The notes under the pieces were generated by a model. That model was not told the origin of the DNA and did not search any database. It saw nothing but the letters and a program-made list of their open reading frames with translations. The position numbers were made by a program, and so were the translations under genes. A DNA stretch of 36,653 bases from JBFKQC01 sp041627895. Lineage in GTDB: Bacteria; Pseudomonadota; Alphaproteobacteria; Rhodobacterales; Rhodobacteraceae. This document shows, one piece after another, positions 14,353-29,152 of the stretch. Position 1 is the first letter of the stretch; every line of letters starts with the position of its first letter. Location of the stretch: positions 1 to 36,653 of the forward strand of contig JBFKQC010000038.1 in the NCBI GenBank assembly GCA_041627895.1. Reading direction: 5' to 3'.

Positions 14353-16127
14353 TCCTCCCGCGGCAGCACCCTCAGACCCAGTTCCATCAACTGGTCCGCC
14401 GTCGGTTCCGACGGCGCGCCCATCATCGCGTCTTCGGCGCGCTGGTTCATCGGGAACATGATGACCTCGCGGATGTTGATCTCGTCGGCCAGCAGCATCA
14501 CCATCCGGTCGATCCCTGCCGCGCAGCCGCCGTGCGGCGGCGGGCCGAAGCGGAAGGCGTTGACCAGGCTGGGGAAGCGTCGGCGCACCTCGTCCTCGGC
14601 ATAGCCCGCCAGCGCGAACGCCTTGAACATCACGTCCAGCCGGTGGTTGCGGATCGCGCCCGAGACCAGTTCGTAGCCGTTGCAGGCCAGGTCGTACTGC
14701 CAGCCCAGCACCTCCAGCGGGTCGCCCTCCAGCGCCTCCAGGCCGCCTTGCGGCATCGAGAACGGGTTGTGCGAAAAGTCGATCGCGCCGGTCTCGTCGT
14801 CTTTCTCGTACATCGGGAAATCGACGATCCAGGCAAAGGCGAAGCGGTCGGTCTCGGTCAGCCCCAGCTCTTCGCCGATCACGTTGCGCGCGCGCCCCGC
14901 CACCGCCTCGAACACCGCCGGCCTGCCGCCGAGGAAGAACGCCGCGTCGCCCTTGCCGAGGCCAAGCTGGCGGCGGATCGCCTCGGTGCGTTCCGGGCCG
15001 ATGTTCTTGGCCAGGGGACCGGCGGCCTCGGTGCCGCCCTCGGCCTCGCGCCAGAAGATATAGCCCATGCCCGGCAGCCCCTGTTGCTGCGCAAAGCTGT
15101 TCATCCGGTCGCAGAACTTGCGCGACCCGCCGCCCTTGGCCGGGATCGCGCGGATCTCGGTGCCCTCCTGCTCCAGGAGACGCGCGAAGATCGCAAAACC
15201 CGAGCCGCGGAAATGCTCGCTGACATCGGCCATCTTGATCGGGTTCCTGAGATCCGGCTTGTCGGTGCCGTACCACTTCATCGCGTCCGCGAAGCGGATG
15301 TGCGGCCAGACCGTATCGACCCGGCGGCCGTTGCCGAACCGTTCGAAGCACTGCTGAACCGCCGGCTGGATCGCGTCGAACACGTCCTGCTGCTCGACGA
15401 AGGACATTTCCAGGTCGAGCTGGTAGAAATCGGTGGGCGCGCGGTCGGCGCGCGGGTCCTCGTCGCGGAAACACGGCGCGATCTGGAAATAGCGGTCGAA
15501 GCCCGACACCATGATCAGCTGCTTGAAGAGCTGCGGCGCCTGCGGCAGCGCGTAGAACCGGCCCGGATGCAGCCGCGAGGGCACCAGGAAGTCGCGCGCG
15601 CCCTCGGGCGACGAGGCGGTGATGATCGGTGTCTGGAATTCGGTGAACCCCTGATCCCACATGCGGTTGCGCAAGTCCTGCACCACGGCCGAGCGCAGCA
15701 TGATCTTGTCGTGCAGCCCCTGCCGGCGCAGGTCCAGGTAGCGATAGCGCAGCCGGGTCTCTTCCGGATACTCCTGGTCGCCGAACACCATCAGCGGCAG
15801 TTCCTCGGCTGCGCCCAGAACATCCATTTCGCGGATGAACACCTCGACCTCCCCGGTGGGAAGCTTGGGGTTCACCAGCGCGTCGTCGCGCGCCTTCACC
15901 TCGCCGTCGATGCGGATGCACCACTCGCTGCGCACCGCCTCGACCGCGTTGAAGGCGGGCGAGTCCGGATCGCACAGAACCTGGGTGATGCCGTAATGGT
16001 CGCGCAGGTCGATGAACAGGATGCCGCCATGGTCGCGCACCCGGTGCACCCAGCCGGCAAGGCGGACGATCTCGCCCACGTGGGACTTGCGCAGATCGGC
16101 GCAGGTATGGCTGCGGTAGGCGTGCAT
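14349..16127 (-). CDS. aspS: Aspartyl-tRNA synthetase
   Basis: Class IIb synthetase of 592 residues charging tRNA-Asp. The order is an N-terminal OB-fold anticodon-binding domain (about 1-110, with GWVHRVRDHGGILFIDLRD), the catalytic core beginning LRYRYLDLRR, motif 2 with CFRDEDPRADR, the bacterial GAD insertion (about 285-410) and motif 3 near GIDRMVMLL. The start ATG at 16127 follows GAAGGA. Many alphaproteobacteria use a non-discriminating AspRS that also charges tRNA-Asn with GatCAB repairing the product; the window cannot decide this. Its stop codon overlaps that of the restriction endonuclease on the opposite strand. Confidence 0.97.
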   Translation of the reverse strand: MHAYRSHTCADLRKSHVGEIVRLAGWVHRVRDHGGILFIDLRDHYGITQVLCDPDSPAFNAVEAVRSEWCIRIDGEVKARDDALVNPKLPTGEVEVFIREMDVLGAAEELPLMVFGDQEYPEETRLRYRYLDLRRQGLHDKIMLRSAVVQDLRNRMWDQGFTEFQTPIITASSPEGARDFLVPSRLHPGRFYALPQAPQLFKQLIMVSGFDRYFQIAPCFRDEDPRADRAPTDFYQLDLEMSFVEQQDVFDAIQPAVQQCFERFGNGRRVDTVWPHIRFADAMKWYGTDKPDLRNPIKMADVSEHFRGSGFAIFARLLEQEGTEIRAIPAKGGGSRKFCDRMNSFAQQQGLPGMGYIFWREAEGGTEAAGPLAKNIGPERTEAIRRQLGLGKGDAAFFLGGRPAVFEAVAGRARNVIGEELGLTETDRFAFAWIVDFPMYEKDDETGAIDFSHNPFSMPQGGLEALEGDPLEVLGWQYDLACNGYELVSGAIRNHRLDVMFKAFALAGYAEDEVRRRFPSLVNAFRFGPPPHGGCAAGIDRMVMLLADEINIREVIMFPMNQRAEDAMMGAPSEPTADQLMELGLRVLPRED

Positions 16128-16406
16128 CGCGGGCGTTCCTTCGGGTGCGGATTTTCGGCTCGCGCCGATACACAAGGGATGGCGGGGGAAGTCAAGGGAC
16201 CGCCCCGCCGCGCCCTTGCCGCGCCCTCGCCCTGCGCCGCGTTCTCTGCGACCGATGGCCCACGGGCGCGCGCCTTGCGTCAAAATCTGGACAAGTGCCT
16301 GATCCTTTGCCAAAATCACGCTGCTTACGTGCTGTTAACATAGATTAATTTCTGTCACACGTACCAAGGGCCGCCGCTGCCGGGCGGCCTGCGTAGGGGG
16401 GGAACG

Positions 16407-17639
16407 ATGTGGGAAACCCTGTTTGACCGGATGTGCAGGACGATCCTGCGGGCGGGCAACGTGCGCGTCACCATGCCGAGCGGCCGCACCGAGACTTACG
16501 GCGACGGCGCCGACGCGGTCCTCGAGGTCCGCATCCACGACGCCGCCACGCTGCGCCGGCTGGTGCTGAACCCCGAACTCGCGGCCGGCGAAAGCTATAT
16601 GAACGGCACGCTGACGCTGGGCGGCGACGACCTGCGCCGCTTCCTCGCCGTCGTCACGCAGAACATGGCGCTCGATCACCGCACCGGCTGGCAGGCGGCG
16701 CTCGGCCGGTTCCAGACCTGGCTGCGGCACTTCACCCAGTCGAACCCGATCGGCATCGCGCGCCGCAACGTGGCGCATCACTACGATCTCTCGGGCGAGC
16801 TTTACGAGTTGTTCCTCGACCGCGACAAGCAGTATTCCTGCGCCTATTTCCGCGATCCGGGCGACACGCTCGAGGCCGCGCAGGCGGCGAAGAAGGCGCA
16901 TATCGCGGGCAAGCTGCTGCTCGATCCGGGGATGCGCGTTCTCGACATCGGATGCGGCTGGGGCGGCCTGGCGCTGACGCTGGCGCGCGACCACGGCGCA
17001 CGGGTGCTCGGCGTGACGCTGAGCGCCGAACAGCACAAGGTCGCGACCGAACGCGCCCGGGCCGCGGGTCTTCAGGACCGGGTCGAGTTCCGGCTGTCGG
17101 ATTACCGCAAGGTGGACGAGACCTTCGACCGCATCGTCTCGGTCGGCATGTTCGAGCATGTGGGCGTGCCGCATTACCGCGAGTATTTCGGCCATGTCCG
17201 CGACAAGCTGGCCGCCGACGGCGTCGCGCTGATCCACACCATCGGCCGGCCCAGCCCGCCGGGCTATACCAACCCGTGGATCCGCAAGTACATCTTCCCC
17301 GGCGGCTATTGCCCGGCGATGTCCGAGGTGATGAAGGCGATCGAAAAACAAGACCTCTACACCACCGACATCGAGGTCTGGCGGCTGCATTATGCCGAGA
17401 CGCTCCGGCACTGGTACGAACGCTTCCAGGCCAACGAGGACAAGGTGGCCGCGCTTTACGACGCGCGGTTCTGCCGGATGTGGCGGTTCTACCTTGCGGC
17501 CAGCGAGATGACGTTCCGGCACAACCGGCAATGCGTCTTCCAGTTCCAGCTTGCCCGCCGGCAGGACGCGGTGCCGCTGACCCGCGACTATCTGTACCGC
17601 ACCGAGGACGGCGAAAGCCTGCGCCACGCCGCCGAATAG
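16407..17639 (+). CDS. cfa: Cyclopropane-fatty-acyl-phospholipid synthase
   Basis: Methylates the double bond of unsaturated acyl chains in membrane phospholipids using S-adenosylmethionine. The 410-residue protein has an N-terminal lipid-associated domain (about 1-115) and a methyltransferase domain with QYSCAYF (Cys145, the active-site region), cofactor motif VLDIGCGWGG (178-187), GMFEHVG and the IFPGGYCP segment near the active site. Such enzymes modify membranes in stationary phase or under oxidative stress. A GGGGGGG-AACG tract precedes the ATG. It is divergent from aspS over 279 bases and convergent with the CPBP gene (9 bases apart). Confidence 0.95.
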   Translation: MWETLFDRMCRTILRAGNVRVTMPSGRTETYGDGADAVLEVRIHDAATLRRLVLNPELAAGESYMNGTLTLGGDDLRRFLAVVTQNMALDHRTGWQAALGRFQTWLRHFTQSNPIGIARRNVAHHYDLSGELYELFLDRDKQYSCAYFRDPGDTLEAAQAAKKAHIAGKLLLDPGMRVLDIGCGWGGLALTLARDHGARVLGVTLSAEQHKVATERARAAGLQDRVEFRLSDYRKVDETFDRIVSVGMFEHVGVPHYREYFGHVRDKLAADGVALIHTIGRPSPPGYTNPWIRKYIFPGGYCPAMSEVMKAIEKQDLYTTDIEVWRLHYAETLRHWYERFQANEDKVAALYDARFCRMWRFYLAASEMTFRHNRQCVFQFQLARRQDAVPLTRDYLYRTEDGESLRHAAE

Positions 17640-17648
17640 CGGCGCCGT

Positions 17649-18278
17649 TCAGAACGGGCGCTGCACGTTGCCGGAATAGAAGTAGACGCCCAGCCCGACG
17701 GCAAACACGATCACCCCGCCGAGGCTGTGCAGCACCACCGCCTCGGGGAAGTTGCCGCGCACCCGGTAGGCGAAGGCGAAGGCCATGCCGCCGGCAAAGG
17801 TCATCGCGGCGACGACCCAGCTCCAGTACATCAGGTGCGCCAGCGCGAAGACGCCCGAGTTCAGCACGACCTGCTGCGAGACGCGCCTCGGCAACAGGGC
17901 GCCGTAGCGGCGGAAGAACAGCGGGCGGAACACCACCTCCTGCGGCAGCGCCGAGGCCAGCGGGTAGGCCAGCGCGATGGTCAGCATCAGTTGCGGGTTT
18001 TGGCGGATCAGGAACCCGAAGGCGCCCGGCGCGAAGGCCAGCATGACCGCGCTGCACACGCCCAGCGTCACCAGCGTGAAGACCAGGACAAAGCGCCAGT
18101 CGATCCGCCCCGAGCCCGCCAGAAGCTCGCTCCACGAGAAGCCCGGCGTCAGGTGCAGCAGCACCAGCCCGACGCCGGTGACGGCGAACAGCACCGGAAA
18201 CATCGCCCCCGGCGGAAGCAGCACCGCCACCGCCACCGGCGCGGCAAGGTAGAACAACAGAAACTCCGCCAGCCGCAT
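17649..18278 (-). CDS. CPBP-family intramembrane metalloprotease-like protein
   Basis: A 209-residue membrane protein with about six hydrophobic helices. It matches the CPBP (Abi/CAAX protease) family: motif 1 PQEVVFRPLFFRR (Glu114, Arg118), motif 2 FALAHLMY (His148) and motif 3 VVLHSLGG (His184). The usual motif 1 begins with two glutamates; here the first is glutamine (QEVVFR), so catalytic status is uncertain. Substrate unknown. ATG 18278 gives MRLAEF; an in-frame ATG at 18311 would add 11 residues but lacks a ribosome site. Its promoter region is shared with the divergent glycosyltransferase gene. Confidence 0.83.
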   Translation of the reverse strand: MRLAEFLLFYLAAPVAVAVLLPPGAMFPVLFAVTGVGLVLLHLTPGFSWSELLAGSGRIDWRFVLVFTLVTLGVCSAVMLAFAPGAFGFLIRQNPQLMLTIALAYPLASALPQEVVFRPLFFRRYGALLPRRVSQQVVLNSGVFALAHLMYWSWVVAAMTFAGGMAFAFAYRVRGNFPEAVVLHSLGGVIVFAVGLGVYFYSGNVQRPF

Positions 18279-18306
18279 CGCCGCCCGCCCCGGTGTCGCG
18301 TCAGCT

Positions 18307-18326
18307 ACCATCTAGTACCGGATGGT
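18307..18326. repeat. Inverted repeat in the CPBP/GT87 divergent region
   Basis: ACCATC and GATGGT are separated by eight bases (TAGTACCG). The repeat lies at the upstream edge of the CPBP gene, in the region it shares with the GT87-like gene, and could be an operator. No regulator can be named. Confidence 0.25.
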
Positions 18327-18443
18327 GCCGCACGAAAGCGGGCGGGCGGAAAATGCCCGGCCGGACCTGCCCGGCGCCGGCCCGCCGGGGCAGGCCGCCG
18401 CGATGCCATATTCCCGCCCGGTTTTCCCGTTATCGGGGCGGAC

Positions 18444-19712
18444 ATGACGGGCGCGGGCATTTCCCTGACGGATCGCGGGATCGACATTCGCCTCGCCGCC
18501 GCGGCGGCGCTGCTGGCGGCGCTTTGCGCCTATGCGCTCGGTCAGGTCTGGCACGGCTTCCCGCCGGATCTGTCGGCGATCTGGATGGCCGGGCACCTGT
18601 TCGCCTCGGGCCAATTCGATCTGATCTACGCCGCGCCCGCGGGCTTTTTCGGGTCCTCGCCGCCAGACTGGCAGCCGCTTCTGCCCGCGCTCGGGCTTCA
18701 GGGGCGCGACGTCCTGCCCTACGTCTACCCGCCGCTCTGGGCCGCGCTGGTGGCGCCCCTGGCCGCGGTGCTCGGACCGCAGGCGTTCTTCCAGGCCGCG
18801 GCCGTCGCCGAGATCGCCATGCTCGTGGGCTCGGTGCTAGTGGCCTGGCGGCTCTGCCGCGGATTCGCGGTGCCGCTCTGGGCCTGGATCCTCGCCTCGG
18901 CGGCGCTGATCGGCACCTCGGTCATCAGCTTCACCGCGCTGATGCACCTGCAGCCGCAGATCGTCGTGGTGTTCCTGACGCTTCTCGCCTTCGAGCGCCA
19001 CGGCGCCGGCCGCACCGCCACCGCCGGCGCGATCCTCGCCGCCGCCGCCGCGCTGAAACTCGCGCCGGCCGCGCTGGCGCTGATCTTCCTCTTCGACCGA
19101 GACGCCCGCGCCCTGGCCGGCTTTGCGCTGACCGGCGCCGCCTTCGCCCTGCTCAGCCTCGCGCTTGCCGGGCCGGCGCTGCACTTCGCTTTCCTCGACA
19201 GCATGGGCGCGGCCAGCGCCGGGCTGTTCGTCACCTCGATCACCTATTCCGCCGAGGTCCTCGCCTACGGCGCCGCCGCCCTGCTCGGCCTCGCGCCCGA
19301 GGTCGACGGCGCCGCCCGCAACTTCCGCGTCGAGGTGCCCGGCGCGCTGGCGCTGCTGACCAGGGCCGCGGGCCTTGCCCTGCTGGTCTGGATGATCGCC
19401 GCCACCCGCGCGCTCGACCCGGCCCGCCGGCTGCCCGCGCGGCTCTTCCTGCTGTCTTTGCTGGTCAACCTCTTCGGCCCGCTCGGCTGGGTGCATTACT
19501 ATCTGCCGCAACTTCTGATGCTGCCGGCGCTGGCCGGGCTGCTTCCTGCGGCCCGCGGCGCCGCGCTCGCCGTCGGCGCCGCGACCCTGACAAGCTGGCC
19601 GGTACTGCTGGCCTTGCGCCCCGCGCTGCCCGGCGATTTCGCGATCGCCGCGCTGGGGACCGGCACCATGCTGATCCTCTTCGCCGCCGTCACCGCGAAG
19701 GTCCGGGCTTAG
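18444..19712 (+). CDS. GT87-like membrane glycosyltransferase (DUF2029)
   Basis: A 422-residue polytopic protein with about ten hydrophobic helices and long alanine/leucine-rich segments. The first periplasmic loop holds GFPPDLSAIWMAGHL with an acidic residue (Asp42) where GT-C enzymes place the catalytic aspartate. LPYVYPPLWAALVAPLA and GPLGWVHYYLPQLLMLPAL match the GT87 family of polyprenyl-phosphate-mannose-dependent transferases. Acceptor and donor are unknown; cell-envelope glycans are the usual target. ATG 18444 follows GGGGCGG. It lies 63 bases before carB, which has its own promoter. Confidence 0.82.
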   Translation: MTGAGISLTDRGIDIRLAAAAALLAALCAYALGQVWHGFPPDLSAIWMAGHLFASGQFDLIYAAPAGFFGSSPPDWQPLLPALGLQGRDVLPYVYPPLWAALVAPLAAVLGPQAFFQAAAVAEIAMLVGSVLVAWRLCRGFAVPLWAWILASAALIGTSVISFTALMHLQPQIVVVFLTLLAFERHGAGRTATAGAILAAAAALKLAPAALALIFLFDRDARALAGFALTGAAFALLSLALAGPALHFAFLDSMGAASAGLFVTSITYSAEVLAYGAAALLGLAPEVDGAARNFRVEVPGALALLTRAAGLALLVWMIAATRALDPARRLPARLFLLSLLVNLFGPLGWVHYYLPQLLMLPALAGLLPAARGAALAVGAATLTSWPVLLALRPALPGDFAIAALGTGTMLILFAAVTAKVRA

Positions 19713-19715
19713 GGC

Positions 19716-19743
19716 TTGCACCCGGCCCGCGCATCCCTATAAC
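19716..19743 (+). promoter_or_regulatory. Sigma-70-type promoter of carB
   Basis: TTGCAC (19716-19721), a 16-base spacer and TATAAC (19738-19743) lie 32 bases before the carB ATG. Both boxes are close to consensus, so this is one of the best promoters in the window. Confidence 0.65.
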
Positions 19744-19775
19744 CCCCGACAATTTGCCAGACCCGGGGGCGGCCC

Positions 19776-23126
<3,351 letters not shown>

Positions 23127-23150
23127 GCGCGCCACTCCGCACCCGTCCCG

Positions 23151-23197
23151 CCCGGCGGCAACGCCGGGCCCCGCCCGACCCGCCCCCCAGGGGCGGG
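23151..23197 (+). terminator. Two GC hairpins after carB
   Basis: CCCGGCG/CGCCGGG with loop GCAA (23151-23168) and CCCGCCCC/GGGGCGGG with a three-base loop (23179-23197) follow the carB stop by 25-55 bases. No T-run is present, so termination may need Rho. The remainder of the 212-base gap up to 23338 shows no gene. Confidence 0.45.
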
Positions 23198-23338
23198 CGC
23201 TTCTGCGCCCACCCCTCGGGCCGGGCGCTGCCCTCGGTCCTTTCGTCCGGGCGTTGATCGCTACGGCTGCGCACCCCCGCCCCTTGCCAGCCCCGCCCCG
23301 CCTCCCGCACACTCGCGGCCAAACAGGAGGACCCGCCC

Positions 23339-23710
23339 ATGCTCACCCGCCGTCTGATCCTCGCCGGTCTCGCAACCGGCCTCGCCGTCCCCGCCCGGGC
23401 GCAGGGCAAGAAGGGGGCGACCGACACCATGGCGCTATTGGGCGTCGACGGGGTCTATGACGCCCACGGCATGAACCCCGACGGCACGACATATTCCGGC
23501 CGGGTCGACATCGTGCAGCAGGGCGACGCGGTCGAGATGACCTGGGCCATCGGCTCGGACACCTATCGCGGGCAGGGCACGCTCGAGGGCCGGGTGCTGA
23601 CCGTCGACTGGGGCGCGGCGACGCCGGTCGTCTACGTGGTGATGCCGAACGGAGAGCTGCACGGCACCTGGGACGGCGGCACCGCGCTGGAAAAGCTGAC
23701 GCCGCGCTGA
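23339..23710 (+). CDS. Small exported protein, function unknown
   Basis: A 123-residue protein with a clear signal peptide (MLTRRLILAGLATGLAVPARAQ, about 22 residues in two parts: basic TRR, hydrophobic core, AxA-Q cleavage). The twin arginine would allow Tat export but the rest is Sec-like. The mature part is a short beta-rich domain with regularly spaced glycines: GVYDAHGMNPDG, YSGRVDIVQQGD, TYRGQGTLEGRVLTVDWG, YVVMPNGELHGTWDGG. This is the pattern of small lipocalin-like or beta-sandwich periplasmic proteins. No ligand can be assigned. AGGAGG precedes the ATG. Confidence 0.82.
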   Translation: MLTRRLILAGLATGLAVPARAQGKKGATDTMALLGVDGVYDAHGMNPDGTTYSGRVDIVQQGDAVEMTWAIGSDTYRGQGTLEGRVLTVDWGAATPVVYVVMPNGELHGTWDGGTALEKLTPR

Positions 23711-23720
23711 GCGCCGCCCG

Positions 23721-24290
23721 TCAGGCCCGCGTCGCAACCCGCGCGCCGACACCGGCGAGCCTGTCGTCGACCAGGAGCCGCTCGTCCGGGGAAAGCCGCT
23801 GCGCGCGGCCATAGACCGGCGCCGCGCGGTCGTCGTGGATCGGCGCGTCCCAGCCGTCGGTGGTGGCGAAGAAATCCGCCACCCCGGGCTCGCCGAACTC
23901 GCGCAGATAGCCCTGCACCACCGTGTCGATGTAGCTCAACAGCACAGGGTGCGCCGCGTCAGGCACGCCGTGCTTGCCATGCGGGATCGAATAGACCTGG
24001 ACGTGGATCGCCCGCGGCACGGGATGGTCGATCAGGTGCGTCACCAGCGTCCGGTCATAGGCGCGCTCGCGCTCGTCCAGCGCGGCCCAGTCGTCGCCCG
24101 GCACATGCGCGACCAGCCCGTCGATGGCGTGGCCCTCGGCCGGCACCGCGGTTAGGAACGCCACGGGCCGCAGCCGCGTGTGCCGCCAGGCCCGCCGCCA
24201 GCCCGCAAGCCGCGCGCGGTGCGCGTCCTCGAAGCCGTGCGTGGCGCGGTTCACCAGGCTGCCGTAGCCAAAGAAGAACGGGTCCGTCAT
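23721..24290 (-). CDS. Gamma-glutamylcyclotransferase-fold protein
   Basis: A 189-residue protein with the GGCT/AIG2-like fold. The substrate-binding loop FGYGSLVN (residues 7-14) is at the N-terminus and the catalytic glutamate is probably Glu75 in LDERERAYDR. Family members cyclise gamma-glutamyl groups to 5-oxoproline, often during glutathione turnover; others have lost that activity. Start ATG 24290 places YGSL at its usual distance from the N-terminus; upstream in-frame codons to 24344 look non-coding. It is convergent with the small exported protein and divergent from the glycine riboswitch. Confidence 0.85.
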   Translation of the reverse strand: MTDPFFFGYGSLVNRATHGFEDAHRARLAGWRRAWRHTRLRPVAFLTAVPAEGHAIDGLVAHVPGDDWAALDERERAYDRTLVTHLIDHPVPRAIHVQVYSIPHGKHGVPDAAHPVLLSYIDTVVQGYLREFGEPGVADFFATTDGWDAPIHDDRAAPVYGRAQRLSPDERLLVDDRLAGVGARVATRA

Positions 24291-24370
24291 GGCGCCAGAT
24301 GTGGTGCAGCGGCGCGGCGAAGGCAACCCCTTGCCGCGCGGCATACCGGCGTGTACCGTGACCGGGCCGA

Positions 24371-24534
24371 CGCAGGGAGAATCCGGGTCCGCCAGCCAGC
24401 GACCCGGTGCCGAAGGAGCATCCGCCCCGGTAAACTCTCAGGCCAATGGACCTGCGGACGGCAACAGACTCTGGAGAGATCCCGGCCCAGCCCGGGGCGC
24501 CGAAGGGATAACGATCTCAGGCGAAAGGACAGAG
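24371..24534 (+). ncRNA. Tandem glycine riboswitch (two aptamers)
   Basis: Two consecutive glycine aptamers precede gcvT. The first is closed by CGCAGG (24371-24376) pairing with CCTGCG (24451-24456) and contains the conserved GGAGA, GCCGAAGGAGCA and AAACTCTCAGGC blocks. The second is closed by CTCTG (24469-24473) with CAGAG (24530-24534) and contains GGAGAGA, GCCGAAGGGATAACG and ATCTCAGGCGAAAGGAC. A linker of about 12 bases joins them. In this class glycine binding switches on the cleavage operon, letting excess glycine be oxidised. Confidence 0.95.
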
Positions 24535-24536
24535 GG

Positions 24537-24574
24537 GGCATCGGACGGGCGGCCGGACTGCCCAGGGCGATGCC
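24537..24574 (+). promoter_or_regulatory. Expression-platform hairpin after the riboswitch
   Basis: GGCATCG (24537-24543) pairs perfectly with CGATGCC (24568-24574), with an inner GGGC/GCCC pairing. The stem directly follows the second aptamer and precedes the gcvT ribosome site (GGGGGGCGG, 24602-24610). No T-run follows, so control may be translational or Rho-dependent rather than by an intrinsic terminator. This is inference from pairing alone. Confidence 0.5.
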
Positions 24575-24611
24575 AGGCGGCCTGCGCCGGCGGCAAGAAT
24601 TGGGGGGCGGC

Positions 24612-25727
<1,116 letters not shown>

Positions 25728-25756
25728 CAAGCGATGACCCGAGGGAGAGTGACACG

Positions 25757-26116
25757 ATGAAATACACCGAAGAACACGAATGGCTGCGCGTCGAGGGCGA
25801 TCTGGTCGTCGTCGGGATCACCGAGCATGCCAGCGAGCAGCTGGGCGACGTGGTCTTCGTCGAACTGCCCGAGACCGGCACCGAGGTCGCCAAGGATGAA
25901 GAGGTCGCGGTGATCGAGTCGGTCAAGGCGGCGTCCGACATCCTGGCGCCGGTCGACGGCGAGATCGTCGAGGTCAACGACGCCATCGTCGAAACCCCGG
26001 GCCTGGTGAACGAGGACCCCACGGGCGACGGCTGGTTCTTCAAGATGAAGGTCGAGGATCTCAGCGTGCTCGACGACTTCATGGACGAGGCCGAGTACAA
26101 GGACTTCATCGAATAG
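25757..26116 (+). CDS. gcvH: Glycine cleavage system H protein
   Basis: The lipoyl-carrying shuttle of the glycine cleavage complex, 119 residues. The lipoylation site is Lys57 in AVIESVKAASD, in the expected beta hairpin. KYTEEHEWLRVEG at the N-terminus and NEDPTGDGWFFKMK near the C-terminus are typical. It accepts the aminomethyl group from GcvP and presents it to GcvT. GAGGGAGAG precedes the ATG. It starts 29 bases after gcvT and 94 bases before gcvP. Confidence 0.98.
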   Translation: MKYTEEHEWLRVEGDLVVVGITEHASEQLGDVVFVELPETGTEVAKDEEVAVIESVKAASDILAPVDGEIVEVNDAIVETPGLVNEDPTGDGWFFKMKVEDLSVLDDFMDEAEYKDFIE

Positions 26117-26210
26117 GACCGGCCGGCCCGGGCGCCAGGCTTTCGCCGGAAGCCTGCGCCCGGTCGAATGATTGCCTGCCCGCCCGCATGCGGCACACCG
26201 GAGAGACGCG

Positions 26211-29060
<2,850 letters not shown>

Positions 29061-29106
29061 CGGGACGCAGCGCGCCGAAGGTCGCGCAGACTGCGGCGAG
29101 CGGGGT

Positions 29107-29139
29107 TTGCGCGGAAAACGGCCGGAGGCCGCCGCGCAA
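29107..29139 (+). terminator. Stem-loop after the gcv operon
   Basis: TTGCGCGG (29107-29114) pairs with CCGCGCAA (29132-29139), with an inner CGGCC/GGCCG stem. It starts 46 bases after the gcvP stop. No T-run follows, but its place between convergent genes suggests a terminator. Confidence 0.5.
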
Positions 29140-29152
29140 GCGCCGGCCCGGC

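Noticed and set aside
14532..16343. Long forward frame opposite aspS
   Set aside because: aspS is unmistakable on the other strand; the forward frame is its antisense shadow.
24180..24611. Upstream extension of the gcvT frame through the riboswitch
   Set aside because: The region folds as a tandem glycine riboswitch, and the gcvT family start with a strong ribosome site is at 24612.
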